Part shown: positions 9,272 through 16,945 of the stretch, piece by piece | Layout: the number at the start of each line of letters is the position of its first letter | How positions within the stretch are numbered: position 1 is the stretch's first letter | NCBI GenBank assembly: GCA_903858965.1 | Contig: CAIOKY010000079.1 | Location: 1 to 37,466 of the forward strand | Direction: 5' to 3' | Origin: an uncultured Nitrosomonadales bacterium | Lineage (GTDB): Bacteria; Pseudomonadota; Gammaproteobacteria; Burkholderiales; Gallionellaceae | Length of the DNA stretch: 37,466 nucleotides | The notes under the pieces: model-generated | The model's input: the letters and a program-made list of their open reading frames with translations, nothing else | Told to the model about the DNA's origin: nothing | Database searches by the model: none | Position numbers and translations under genes: made by a program

Positions 9272-9484
9272 ATGAACGCAGAACGCATTGTTCGTATTGT
9301 CGCCGGTTCCTTCATATTGTTGTCGTTGTCACTGGGTGTGGAAGGCAGTCCGGTATTCGTGAGCAGGCACTTTCTTTTGCTTACCGCCTTCGTCGGGCTG
9401 AACCTGTTTCAAAGCGGTTTCACGCAGATATGCCCGCTGAATAATATTCTCGCCAAGTTCGGCATCAAGAATAGTTCGTGCTAA
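9272..9484 (+). CDS. DUF2892 small membrane protein (YgaP-like transmembrane domain)
   Basis: A 70-residue protein with two hydrophobic helices (VRIVAGSFILLSLSLGV and FLLLTAFVGLNLFQSGF) and the hallmark C-terminal ICPLNNILAKFGIK of DUF2892 proteins, preceded by AGGAG. In E. coli the same domain forms the membrane part of the rhodanese YgaP, encoded with the sulfur-responsive regulator YgaV; here the rhodanese part is missing and the domain stands alone. It carries two cysteines (in QICPL and at the C-terminus, NSSC). Its presence supports reading the module as sulfide/persulfide handling. It overlaps the next gene by 7 nt. Confidence 0.85.
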   Translation: MNAERIVRIVAGSFILLSLSLGVEGSPVFVSRHFLLLTAFVGLNLFQSGFTQICPLNNILAKFGIKNSSC

Positions 9485-11265
9485 ATAAAATACCACAGCC
9501 AACCAGGCTGGCTTACCTGAGTTTGGTTCTGGCCGGGCTGATGATGGCCTTGCCTTTTCTGCACTACCGTCATGAGAATCCGATAACCGCATTCGATCAA
9601 GAGTGGTGGAGCGCCATGTTGGGAGTGTTGGCGCTCTTGCCGTTGATGGTACGCGATTTCCGGCAACCACTGGAAGTTCCGCGTATCGCGCAATTGCCGG
9701 TCGCGTTGATCGTTATCCTGCTGTTGCAGCTGTCGTTGAGCGAGATCGCTTATTTTGATCAGGCATTGCTTTATATTTTGTATCTGCTGTTCGCTGCCTT
9801 GTTGATGTTGTTGGGAGCGTGGTTACGTGCCTGTTTCGGTATCCAGAAGCTGTCCGCAGTATTGGCGTTTGCATTACTGGTCGGCTCGGAACTGAATGCC
9901 CTGATAGCCGTGCTGCAGCATTACCAGTGGCATACGCCGCTGGATGAGTTTGTCGTGATGCAAATTTCCACTGTCGTGTATGGAAATCTGGCACAACCCA
10001 ATCATTTCGCCAACTACATTGCGCTGGGACTGATCTCCCTGGGCCTGTTATTTCAACAGCGCAAGCTGAAATCGCACTATGTGATTCTGCTGGCGGCACC
10101 ACTTCTATTTGCGATGACGCTGAGCGGTTCGCGAAGTTCATGGCTGTATTTGTTGATGATGACCGGCTTGGCGTGGTTGTCAGCGCGGCGCGATGGGTCG
10201 CTGCGGCCGCTGTTGCGCTATAGCGTGCTGGTGGTTGCCGGGTTTGGATTGATGCATCTGGTCGTGCAAATGCTGTTCATGATCGGAGCGGATAGCGGCA
10301 CAAATACCGTACAGCGCATGCTGGCTTATAGCGGCGGCGGGGATACCAACGGCAGTATTCGTTTGTATCTGTGGCATGAAGCGTCATTGATTTTCATGCA
10401 ATCGCCATTGCTGGGAGTCGGCTTCGGCCAATTCGCCTGGCATCACTTCCAGATGCTGCCGTTGTTACGGGCAGGCAATATTTTCGGCTTTTACAATAAT
10501 GCTCATAGTCTTGTTTTCCAGCTCGCCGCAGAAACGGGCATTGCGGGGTTGCTGGCTTTGTTTGCATCGCTGGGTGTTTGGTTTTACGGCCTTCGCCGTG
10601 CGCCGCCAGGTGCGGCACATTGGTGGGGTTATGCCGTATTGGGCGTGCTGGCGATCCATAGCCTGCTCGAATATCCATTGTGGTATACCTATTTTCTGGC
10701 GGTCGCAGCGCTTATGCTGGGGGCATTCGATGAAACACGCTATCGTTTGACCCGCCCGAGTTTCTGGCGACTGTCGCTGGTGATAATATTGCTGCTGGGC
10801 CTGTTAACTTTGCTGCAGCTGCACAGCAGTTATCAGCAACTGAAAGATACTTTGGCGATACGCCCTGTCGGCGGCAACGTCGAAGAAGCTTTCCAGCGTA
10901 CCCGCGAAGGCCTGGCTGCGGCGCACGGCGGTTTGCTGCTGCCTTATGCCGAGATGCTGATCGTTTCATACTCCGAGGTAAATGCCGACCACATCAAGCA
11001 AAAAATTGCCTTGGGGACCAATGCAATGCACTTTGACCCGATAGCGCCGGTGGTTTACCGGCAGGCATTTTTCCTGGCGCAGGATGGCCAGCTGGAATCG
11101 GCCAAACAACTCTTGGAGCAGGCCATCTGGTCATACCCGGACAATAATGACGCACATGCACTATTGCAAAATTTGGCGGAGAAAGACCCCGCGCACTTTT
11201 CGCCTCTGCTAGAATTCGCCCTCCAAAAAGAACAGGAGCGCGCCCGTGCAGTTCGTCAGCAATAA
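9478..11265 (+). CDS. PglL-like O-oligosaccharyltransferase / O-antigen ligase family protein
   Basis: A 595-residue polytopic membrane protein (about a dozen helices to residue 450, then a soluble C-terminal helical region). The N-terminal PFLHYRHENPITAFDQEWW resembles the PglL N-terminal domain. The Wzy_C region shows NLAQPNHFANYIAL, SGSRSSWLYLL, LLGVGFGQFAWHHF and NNAHSLVFQLAAETGI, where the His and Arg residues are those expected for glycan transfer from undecaprenyl diphosphate. PglL enzymes glycosylate pilin and other periplasmic proteins; WaaL-type ligases act on lipid A core, and the two are hard to separate by sequence. The start is GTG at 9478, inside the DUF2892 gene, without a clear ribosome site; the end overlaps yibN by 20 nt. 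No pilin or glycan genes are adjacent. Confidence 0.82.
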   Translation: MLNKIPQPTRLAYLSLVLAGLMMALPFLHYRHENPITAFDQEWWSAMLGVLALLPLMVRDFRQPLEVPRIAQLPVALIVILLLQLSLSEIAYFDQALLYILYLLFAALLMLLGAWLRACFGIQKLSAVLAFALLVGSELNALIAVLQHYQWHTPLDEFVVMQISTVVYGNLAQPNHFANYIALGLISLGLLFQQRKLKSHYVILLAAPLLFAMTLSGSRSSWLYLLMMTGLAWLSARRDGSLRPLLRYSVLVVAGFGLMHLVVQMLFMIGADSGTNTVQRMLAYSGGGDTNGSIRLYLWHEASLIFMQSPLLGVGFGQFAWHHFQMLPLLRAGNIFGFYNNAHSLVFQLAAETGIAGLLALFASLGVWFYGLRRAPPGAAHWWGYAVLGVLAIHSLLEYPLWYTYFLAVAALMLGAFDETRYRLTRPSFWRLSLVIILLLGLLTLLQLHSSYQQLKDTLAIRPVGGNVEEAFQRTREGLAAAHGGLLLPYAEMLIVSYSEVNADHIKQKIALGTNAMHFDPIAPVVYRQAFFLAQDGQLESAKQLLEQAIWSYPDNNDAHALLQNLAEKDPAHFSPLLEFALQKEQERARAVRQQ

Positions 11266-11656
11266 TATCCTCCCCATTTCCATTGCCGTGATCAGCGGCA
11301 TCATGCTGTTGTGGTCGTTGTTCGGCAATCGTTTCCGGGGTATCAAAGAAGTGGATTCTGTGGCGGCGTTACAGCTCATCAACCACAAGAACGCGGTCGT
11401 GTTGGATGTGCGCGAGCCCGGTGAATATGATGCTGGGCATGTGTTGAACGCAAAATTGCTCCCGTTGGGCAAGCTCAAGGAACGCATGGGAGAACTGGAA
11501 AAATACAGGGAACAGCCCATCGTGGTAGTGTGCCGCAGCGGCAATCGTTCCGGTACAGCTTGTTTTATGTTGGGCAAGCAAGGCTTCAGCCAGGTTTATA
11601 ACTTGGCGGGCGGGGTGCAGGCATGGCAAAAATCCAGTTTGCCGCTGGAGAAATAA
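11246..11656 (+). CDS. yibN: Membrane-anchored rhodanese-like sulfurtransferase (YibN type)
   Basis: A 136-residue protein with one N-terminal membrane helix (NILPISIAVISGIMLLWSLF) and a single rhodanese domain (about 35-130): LDVREPGEYDAGHV, then the active-site loop VVVCRSGNRSG with Cys96, then YNLAGGVQAWQ. It starts at GTG 11246 with AGGAG seven bases upstream, inside the end of the pglL-like gene. Rhodaneses carry persulfide sulfur on the loop cysteine; the natural acceptor of YibN is not settled. The order yibN-grxC-secB-gpsA is conserved in proteobacteria, so it belongs to the housekeeping operon rather than to the export module, although its sulfur chemistry would fit with it. Confidence 0.9.
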   Translation: MQFVSNNILPISIAVISGIMLLWSLFGNRFRGIKEVDSVAALQLINHKNAVVLDVREPGEYDAGHVLNAKLLPLGKLKERMGELEKYREQPIVVVCRSGNRSGTACFMLGKQGFSQVYNLAGGVQAWQKSSLPLEK

Positions 11657-11658
11657 GC

Positions 11659-11928
11659 ATGGCGAAAGTATTGATGTACAGTACCGCTGTATGTCCCTAT
11701 TGCATTCGTGCCGAGCAGTTGTTGAAGCGTAAAGGCGTGCAAGAGATCGAGAAAATACGCGTCGATTTGCAGCCCGAGTTACGTGTTGCGATGATGGAAA
11801 AAACCGGACGGCGTACCGTGCCGCAAATTTACATCAACGGCGAATATGTCGGCGGCTATGATGATTTGGCCGCGCTCGATCGGGCGGGCGGGTTAGACTC
11901 GTTGCTGGCAAGACCCGGATCTCATTAG
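11659..11928 (+). CDS. grxC: Glutaredoxin 3
   Basis: An 89-residue dithiol glutaredoxin with active site CPYC (Cys12, Cys15) and the glutathione-binding segments RRTVPQIYING and GGYDDLAALDRAG. The track ORF starts at 11623 and adds 12 residues; the true start is ATG 11659, since GGAG lies eight bases upstream and the family N-terminus is MAKVLMYSTAVCPYC. Cytoplasmic; it reduces disulfides and protein-glutathione mixed disulfides using glutathione. It follows yibN by 2 nt and precedes secB. Confidence 0.95.
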   Translation: MAKVLMYSTAVCPYCIRAEQLLKRKGVQEIEKIRVDLQPELRVAMMEKTGRRTVPQIYINGEYVGGYDDLAALDRAGGLDSLLARPGSH

Positions 11929-11964
11929 CATACAGATAAAAACAATATTTCAAGGAAAACAATT

Positions 11965-12432
11965 ATGACCGATGCGGCACAGGAAAATAAGCGGCCAGCT
12001 TTTACGCTGGACAAAATCTATGTGAAGGACCTTTCTCTGGAGATTCCCCATGCCCCGCGCATTTTTATGGAGCGTGACAATTTGCAAATGGATGTGCAGT
12101 TGCATACCCAGGCAGCGTCGGTTCAAGAAAATCTGTACGAGGTCGTGGTGATGGCTACCGTCACATCCAGGATAGGCGAAAAGGTGTTGTTCCTGATCGA
12201 GGCCAAGCAGGCGGGCATATTCCACATAAGCAATTTACCGGCCGGGGAATTGGAGCCGGTGCTGGCGGTGATGTGCCCGAATATTCTATTCCCATATTTG
12301 CGCGCCATTGTTTCCGATGTATCGGTGCGTGGTGGCTTTGCGCCGGTATTGTTGAATCCGATCAATTTCGAAGAACTGTATCAGCAGCAAAGACAGCAGG
12401 CGCTGGCAGCCGCATCAACGACTACGCATTGA
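11965..12432 (+). CDS. secB: Protein-export chaperone SecB
   Basis: A 155-residue tetrameric chaperone of normal family length. Characteristic segments are FTLDKIYVKDLSLEIPHAP near the N-terminus, EAKQAGIFHISNLP, CPNILFPYLRAIVSDVSVRGGF and the C-terminal LLNPINFEELYQQQRQQ. It holds unfolded precursors in the cytoplasm and delivers them to SecA. AAGGA lies upstream of ATG 11965. It sits in the conserved grxC-secB-gpsA order, and its stop is followed directly by the next gene's ATG. Confidence 0.96.
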   Translation: MTDAAQENKRPAFTLDKIYVKDLSLEIPHAPRIFMERDNLQMDVQLHTQAASVQENLYEVVVMATVTSRIGEKVLFLIEAKQAGIFHISNLPAGELEPVLAVMCPNILFPYLRAIVSDVSVRGGFAPVLLNPINFEELYQQQRQQALAAASTTTH

Positions 12433-12885
12433 ATGAACTTGCCAACTGTTTCCAGTTTGTTGGTCCTGTTTGCGTTCCTTCTGGGCACGGGTGCCGTTCA
12501 TGCTGTTGAATATGTGTCGGTCAGCGAAAGCAGCGCGATACTGTACGACGCGCCTTCGACCAAGGCGAAAAAACTGTTCGTTGTGAATCGTTATATGCCT
12601 TTCGAACAAATCGTCACACTGGACGGTTGGGTCAAAGTGCGTGACCGTTCGGGAGGTTTGTATTGGGTGGAACAACATGCGTTGAGCAACAAGCGTTATG
12701 TGTTCGCACTGTTGCCGATGGTTGATATACGTGCAGAACCCGATCTTGCCGCTACGCGCTTGTTTCAGGTGCGCCAGCAGATAGCGTTGGAATATCTTGA
12801 GTCCACGGGTACCGGTTGGATCAAGGTGCGTCATCAGGATGGGGATGTCGGGTATGTGCGCACCACCGAAGTGTGGGGCGGCTGA
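12433..12885 (+). CDS. Periplasmic SH3-domain protein of unknown function
   Basis: A 150-residue protein with signal peptide (MNLPTVSSLLVLFAFLLGTGAVHA) followed by two bacterial SH3-like repeats: VSESSAILYDAPSTKAKKLFV...GWVKVRDRSGGLYWV and MVDIRAEPDLAATRLFQV...GWIKVRHQDGDVGYVRT. The start codon abuts the secB stop (TGAATG), so translation is probably coupled. Such domains bind cell-wall peptides or proteins in some families, but no enzymatic domain is present. The function is not known to me. It lies between secB and gpsA in the operon. Confidence 0.8.
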   Translation: MNLPTVSSLLVLFAFLLGTGAVHAVEYVSVSESSAILYDAPSTKAKKLFVVNRYMPFEQIVTLDGWVKVRDRSGGLYWVEQHALSNKRYVFALLPMVDIRAEPDLAATRLFQVRQQIALEYLESTGTGWIKVRHQDGDVGYVRTTEVWGG

Positions 12886-12980
12886 CTTTAGTTTTTTGCC
12901 GGTGGATTGTACTCCCCGCCATTCCTTCGATCGAGCCCGCAGGCTAGTCAGACTTTCGCAAGGGAACTCGGATAACTGAT

Positions 12981-13976
12981 ATGAATATTACAATTGTCGG
13001 CGCGGGAGCATGGGGAACAGCGCTTGCCATCAGTTTGGCTCCCAACCATAGCGTTACGCTGTGGGCGCGGGATGCCGCACAAATCAAGGCGATGCGTTCA
13101 ACGCGCTTGAACAAACGTTATCTCCCGGATATCGTGCTGCCGGCCAATTTCGAATTGAGCGCGGATCTTCCTGCTGCATTGGCTGCCGCCGAATTGGTGA
13201 TCATCGCGTTACCGACAGCGGCATTGCGCTCCGCTTTGCAACAGCTTGCACAATCCTCGCGCCGTTTCGGCGTGGTTTGGGCATGCAAAGGTTTCGAGGC
13301 GGAAACGTCGCAATTGCCGCATCAAGTAGTTGCCGAAGTGTTGCCGGCAGATTTTCCCTGCGGGGTGCTATCCGGCCCCAGTTTTGCCCAGGAGGTCGCC
13401 CGCGGATCGCCCACTGCACTGACATTTGCTTCTACTGACGAAGAGTTTGCCCGCAACACGGCGCAAACACTGCATCATGCGCGTCTGCGCATCTATCCCA
13501 GCAGCGATGTGATCGGAGTGGAAGTCGGCGGCGCAGTGAAGAATGTGATGGCGATCGCCGCGGGTATTTGCGATGGCATGGGGCTGGGCCATAACGCGCG
13601 CGCCGCTTTGTTGACGCGGGGTCTGGCCGAGATAACCCGGCTCGGACTGAAGCTCGGCGGACGACCCGAAACGCTGGGCGGCTTATCCGGCCTGGGGGAT
13701 TTGATCCTGACCTGTACCGGCGATTTGTCGCGCAACCGCCAGGTCGGTTTGCTGTTGGCCCAACAACACGACTTGCCGGAAATCCTGCGCAGGCTCAAGC
13801 ATGTTGCCGAAGGTGTCTACACCGTGCGTGAAGTTCATCATCTGGCGCAAAAACTCGATGTTGCGATGCCTATTTGCGAAGCGGTATACCGCATTCTGTA
13901 CGAGAATATTCCGCCTGCAGAGATGGTTGTAGAACTGTTGAATCGTGCACCGAATCTGGAATTCAACGGTGTTTGA
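12981..13976 (+). CDS. gpsA: NAD(P)-dependent glycerol-3-phosphate dehydrogenase
   Basis: A 331-residue enzyme that reduces dihydroxyacetone phosphate to sn-glycerol 3-phosphate for phospholipid synthesis. The Rossmann motif is VGAGAWGTALA at the N-terminus. CKGFE, LSGPSFAQEVARGSPTA, VEVGGAVKNVMAIAAG (with the catalytic Lys) and NARAALLTRGLAEITRLG follow, then GLSGLGDLILTCT. Length is normal. There are 95 nt between the SH3 gene and gpsA, with AAGGGA rather far (about 16 nt) upstream of the ATG. It ends 1 nt before the convergent trmB stop. Confidence 0.97.
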   Translation: MNITIVGAGAWGTALAISLAPNHSVTLWARDAAQIKAMRSTRLNKRYLPDIVLPANFELSADLPAALAAAELVIIALPTAALRSALQQLAQSSRRFGVVWACKGFEAETSQLPHQVVAEVLPADFPCGVLSGPSFAQEVARGSPTALTFASTDEEFARNTAQTLHHARLRIYPSSDVIGVEVGGAVKNVMAIAAGICDGMGLGHNARAALLTRGLAEITRLGLKLGGRPETLGGLSGLGDLILTCTGDLSRNRQVGLLLAQQHDLPEILRRLKHVAEGVYTVREVHHLAQKLDVAMPICEAVYRILYENIPPAEMVVELLNRAPNLEFNGV

Positions 13977-13977
13977 T

Positions 13978-14673
13978 CTAGCCGGACATTTTTCTGCGAA
14001 ATAACAAATCCCACACCCCGTGTCCCAGGCGTATGCCGCGTTGTTCGAACTTCGTAAGGGGACGATAATCCGGTCGCGGTGCATAATCCACCGCGGTGTT
14101 CTCCAAGAGTGGCTCGGCACCCAAAACTGCCAGCACTTGTTCGGCGTAATCCTGCCAGTCTGTCGCGACATGGATGTACGCGCCGGGTTTGAGTTTCTGC
14201 ACCAGTTGGGCGATGAACGGTGCCTGGATCAAACGGCGCTTGTTATGGCGTGCCTTGTGCCAGGGATCGGGAAAAAAGATATGCACGCCGTCCAGTGTGT
14301 TGGCTCCTATCATGTCACGCAGCACCTCCACGGCATCATGCTGAATGATGCGAACATTGGCAATGTGCTGTGCGTCGACCAGCTTGAGCAGATTCCCCAC
14401 GCCCGGCGTATGCACCTCAAGCGAGAGGTAATCGTTTTCAGGATGGTTGCGCGCAATGGTCGCGGTGCTGTCGCCCATGCCGAAGCCGATTTCCAGTATC
14501 TTCGGAGCGATGCGTCCGAAGGCCAGAGTGAGATCGAGCGGTTGTGCGGCATACTGAATGCCGAAGCGCGGCAGCAGCGTCTCGCAGGCACGCTGCTGTG
14601 CCGGTGAGACACGTCCCTGGCGCAATACAAAGCTGCGGATATGTCGTTTGCTGAGATCGGTCGTATTGGTCAT
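13978..14673 (-). CDS. trmB: tRNA (guanine-N7-)-methyltransferase
   Basis: A 231-residue SAM-dependent methyltransferase that makes m7G46 in the variable loop of tRNAs. Visible are the SAM-binding [38 protein letters not shown], the family signature [20 protein letters not shown] and the C-terminal [21 protein letters not shown]. The track opens at TTG 14676; I prefer the following ATG. Gene-to-gene spacing to gpsA is 1 nt between opposing stops, so the two transcripts must overlap or share a terminator. Confidence 0.95.
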   Translation of the reverse strand: MTNTTDLSKRHIRSFVLRQGRVSPAQQRACETLLPRFGIQYAAQPLDLTLAFGRIAPKILEIGFGMGDSTATIARNHPENDYLSLEVHTPGVGNLLKLVDAQHIANVRIIQHDAVEVLRDMIGANTLDGVHIFFPDPWHKARHNKRRLIQAPFIAQLVQKLKPGAYIHVATDWQDYAEQVLAVLGAEPLLENTAVDYAPRPDYRPLTKFEQRGIRLGHGVWDLLFRRKMSG

Positions 14674-14711
14674 CAATTTATTTCAGGCCGTTCACGGTGA
14701 TAGCAAGCGAG

Positions 14712-15506
14712 TTAGCTGTGTGTCGAGCCTATGGTGCCTGCCGTTGGTGAACTCGGGCTGGCGCTGTAGAATTTTTTCGGCATGCGCCCGGCCAGAAACG
14801 CGCTGCGACCGGCTTCCACCGACAGCTTCATTGCGCTTGCCATCAACACGGGTTGTCGAGCGCCGGCTATCGCGGTGTTCATCAGTACGCCAGCGCAGCC
14901 CAGCTCCATCGCAATGGCCGCATCAGAAGCCGTACCTACACCCGCATCCACGATCACCGGGACCTGTACACGCTCCATGATGAGTTGCAGATTCCACGGA
15001 TTGAGTATGCCCATGCCCGAGCCGATCAGCGAAGCGAGCGGCATGATCGCCACGCAGCCGATGTCTTCCAGTTGCTTGGCGACAATCGGGTCGTCGGAGG
15101 TATACACCATCACCTGAAATCCCTCTGCCACCAGCGTCTTCGAGGCGGCGATAGTCTCGATCACGTTGGGATATAGCGATTCGGGGTCGCCCAGCACTTC
15201 AAGTTTTACCAGGCTGTGACCATCCAGCAACTCGCGCGCGAGCCGCAAAGTGCGCACTGCATCCTCGGCGCTGTAACAGCCTGCCGTGTTGGGCAGCAGG
15301 GTATATTTCGAAGGCGGCAATATCTCCAGCAGACTCGGTTCGTTTGGGTTTTGCCCGATGTTGCTGCGCCGGATCGCGACCGTGATGATCTCCGAACCGC
15401 TGGCTTCGACGGCCGCCTTGGTCTCGGCGAAATCCTTGTATTTTCCTGTACCCACCAGCAGGCGGGAGTTATAACTCTTGCCCGCGATAATTAGTTTGTC
15501 GTTCAT
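14712..15506 (-). CDS. thiG: Thiazole synthase ThiG
   Basis: A 264-residue TIM-barrel enzyme that joins 1-deoxyxylulose 5-phosphate, dehydroglycine and the ThiS thiocarboxylate sulfur into the thiazole phosphate of thiamine. The Schiff-base lysine is Lys101 in VKLEVLGD. Other motifs are [68 protein letters not shown] and the phosphate-binding [10 protein letters not shown]. It is encoded 53 nt downstream of thiS, the normal pair. thiO/thiH, thiE and thiC are not in the window. Confidence 0.97.
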   Translation of the reverse strand: MNDKLIIAGKSYNSRLLVGTGKYKDFAETKAAVEASGSEIITVAIRRSNIGQNPNEPSLLEILPPSKYTLLPNTAGCYSAEDAVRTLRLARELLDGHSLVKLEVLGDPESLYPNVIETIAASKTLVAEGFQVMVYTSDDPIVAKQLEDIGCVAIMPLASLIGSGMGILNPWNLQLIMERVQVPVIVDAGVGTASDAAIAMELGCAGVLMNTAIAGARQPVLMASAMKLSVEAGRSAFLAGRMPKKFYSASPSSPTAGTIGSTHS

Positions 15507-15559
15507 TGATGCGTTCCTGTCTATTCGATTGTCGCGTAGTATGGTGACTTAGACTGCGG

Positions 15560-15769
15560 TTAGCCACCGCCAACAGCGACGACGACTTCCAGCTTGTCGC
15601 CATCCGCCAGTTGCTGGGTGGAAAAAGAACTGCGTGGCACAATCTCACCGTTGCGTTCGAGAGCAATGCGCTTGCCAACCAAACCCAGTTCTTCGATAAG
15701 TGTTGCAACACTAGTGAAATCGGGAAGCTGGCGAGATGCGCCGTTAATGCTGATGGTAATCACTTTCAT
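15560..15769 (-). CDS. thiS: Sulfur carrier protein ThiS
   Basis: A 69-residue ubiquitin-fold carrier ending in the required Gly-Gly tail (VAVGGG). The C-terminal glycine is adenylated and thiocarboxylated and donates sulfur to ThiG. Segments such as RIALERNGEIVPRSSF and LADGDKLEVVVAVGGG fit the family. The start lies only 37 nt from the divergent orphan tRNA half, so there is no room for a thiamine-pyrophosphate riboswitch between the tRNA sequence and thiS unless it overlaps the tRNA DNA; none was seen. Confidence 0.93.
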   Translation of the reverse strand: MKVITISINGASRQLPDFTSVATLIEELGLVGKRIALERNGEIVPRSSFSTQQLADGDKLEVVVAVGGG

Positions 15770-15793
15770 TCTGTTGTTCGCTTACGGTAAAAT
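15765..15793 (+). promoter_or_regulatory. Putative ancestral promoter of the tRNA-Gly locus
   Basis: TTCATT (15765-15770), a 17-nt spacer and TAAAAT (15788-15793) lie 13 nt before the orphan tRNA half. The -10 matches well, the -35 poorly. It is arranged like the promoter in front of the intact tRNA at 17455-17483, so it probably served the tRNA before the insertion and may now transcribe the orphan half plus the non-coding segment behind it. Confidence 0.45.
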
Positions 15794-15805
15794 GCGATGC
15801 TATCA

Positions 15806-15843
15806 CGCGGGTGTAGTTCAATGGTAGAACGGCAGCTTCCCAA
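15806..15843 (+). repeat. Left copy of 38-bp direct repeat (attachment-site candidate)
   Basis: Thirty-eight bases identical to 17493-17530: one base before the tRNA plus tRNA nucleotides 1-37, ending with the last base of the anticodon loop. Flanking bases differ on both sides. This is the pattern left by recombination at the anticodon loop of a tRNA gene. Confidence 0.9.
15807..15843 (+). pseudogene. Orphan 5' half of tRNA-Gly(CCC)
   Basis: This segment is identical to bases 1-37 of the intact tRNA at 17494: acceptor 5' strand (GCGGGTG), D-arm, anticodon stem 5' strand (GCAGC) and anticodon loop TTCCCAA. The 3' half (GCTGC, T-arm, acceptor 3' strand) is absent; unrelated sequence follows from 15844. 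It cannot give a functional tRNA. It keeps its upstream promoter-like element. Confidence 0.92.
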
Positions 15844-16453
15844 TTCGTTCGCCGTGGTCATTCACCACCCCAGTCCGTCCGCCTCTCCGCCGTTCCCTGA
15901 CAATTTCAATCAGATTTAGCCATATCGGTCTTCATTCCGGTCTCGCCCCATACCGATACCGTTCTGGACAGTGGTTTTACTGTCCCAAACTATCTCCGAA
16001 CTGCTTCTTCACCCCGATAAATCGACAAAATCAGACCCGACGCAGCTAACGGTTTTCTTTTTTATTATATTAAGACAGGAAACAGTTATCTCCGGTGCCT
16101 TCATGTCCAAGCCGATTCGGGTTCCGGTAGTACGGAGATCAACCTAGGTGTTGCCAGATCGAGCCAGACGCCGTTGCCCTGTTGCCGAATAGGTAGGACA
16201 GTGCGCCACAGTGGGGAAGGTTTTGCCATCGAAACGCCTACGTCGAAGACCAGAGCGAAAATCCGCTGGAATTACCCCCGAGTTGCCATGAAAGTCTTAA
16301 CAGTTCGGGGAACAGTCGCTTAACAGCTTGGTTTGCCACTGCCTTTCACGGTACGTCGGCAGCTTCAATAGATTCGGATACGGTTTTTAAGATGTTGTCA
16401 TCTCAGGAGTGAGACGGGATGGTGTGCGTGAGTGGTCAAGAAAGGCATCGCAC
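15844..16453 (+). other. Long non-coding stretch; candidate structured RNA
   Basis: No convincing protein-coding frame spans this 610-nt stretch on either strand. It holds several perfect short hairpins: GTGGT/ACCAC at 15854-15868; TATCGGT/ACCGATA at 15923-15958; GGACAGT/ACTGTCC with a 6-nt loop at 15966-15985; ATCTCCG/CGGAGAT at 16088-16139; CCCCGA/TCGGGG at 16276-16310. Apart from the tight 15966 hairpin, helices of this size are not far above chance in 600 nt. Around 16050-16071 there is a T-rich run. If transcribed from the tRNA promoter it would give an RNA starting with half a tRNA. I do not recognise a known RNA family; it is neither tmRNA nor RNase P by inspection. Confidence 0.4.
15966..15985 (+). 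other. Perfect 7-bp hairpin in the non-coding stretch
   Basis: GGACAGT, loop GGTTTT, ACTGTCC. It is the tightest perfect stem-loop in the segment. No T-tract follows it, so it is not an intrinsic terminator. Confidence 0.4.
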
Positions 16454-16669
16454 ATGCAAACGCTGTCGGCAGAACAACAACAAAATCTCGTTGAGATCAT
16501 CAGCGAGGAATTTGGTACTGGCCTGACGTGTGATGAGTTTGCGGATGTGTTGCTTGGCTTACTTGAAGATATTTCCGGCTTCGAGACCATCTCGCCTGCC
16601 AAGGCAAATCAACTCATCAACCAACTCTGGAGAAAATACCATGCTCAAGAATCTGCTGAAAAAGAATGA
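16454..16669 (+). CDS. Small hypothetical protein of the tRNA-Gly element (71 aa)
   Basis: I chose ATG 16454 (MQTLSAEQQQNLVEIISEEF) rather than the track start GTG 16409, because AAAGG lies at a good distance upstream and the extra 15 residues look non-coding. The product is acidic and helical with no signal peptide, membrane helix or cysteine pair. A pattern of hydrophobic residues (FADVLLGLLEDISGF, ANQLINQLWRKYH) suggests a small helical bundle. I do not recognise the family. Its last 29 nt overlap the next ORF, which suggests a translationally coupled pair. Confidence 0.6.
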   Translation: MQTLSAEQQQNLVEIISEEFGTGLTCDEFADVLLGLLEDISGFETISPAKANQLINQLWRKYHAQESAEKE

Positions 16670-16913
16670 TGCAACCAACGCAACGACAGGGGCCGATACC
16701 AAGGCAGAACCAGTCAAGAAAATCGACCTGACCAAGCCGCTTATCAAGGATGCCATTGCCCAAGGCAAGGCCATCATCAAGGATGGCAAATCCAAGGCCG
16801 ATGCTGCTCGTGCAATCTACGCAGTAATCAAAGACGAACCCAAGGAAGTCATCGTGGCTGCCTTCGTGGAAGGTGCAACGCTATCCTATCCAATAAGCGG
16901 CGTGGAGACCTGA
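16641..16913 (+). CDS. Small hypothetical protein of the tRNA-Gly element (90 aa)
   Basis: Starts at ATG 16641 with GGAGA seven bases upstream. It has a lysine-rich, low-complexity N-terminus (LKNLLKKNDATNATTGADTK) and then a compact helical part (KPLIKDAIAQGKAIIKDGKS, AARAIYAVIKDEPKEVIVAA), which resembles a small DNA- or RNA-binding helical domain. The final residues after VEGATL look unlike the rest, and another frame opens across the same place, so the C-terminus may have been altered by a rearrangement near 16880. Function unknown. Confidence 0.6.
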   Translation: MLKNLLKKNDATNATTGADTKAEPVKKIDLTKPLIKDAIAQGKAIIKDGKSKADAARAIYAVIKDEPKEVIVAAFVEGATLSYPISGVET

Positions 16914-16945
16914 CATGGAAATATGTTAATGGAACTCTTATCAAT

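Noticed and set aside
15507-15806. TPP riboswitch in front of thiS
   Set aside because: Only 37 nt separate thiS from the divergent tRNA sequence and no THI-box motif was found.
15844-16913. Diversity-generating retroelement or retron
   Set aside because: No reverse transcriptase and no adenine-variable template/variable repeat pair are present.
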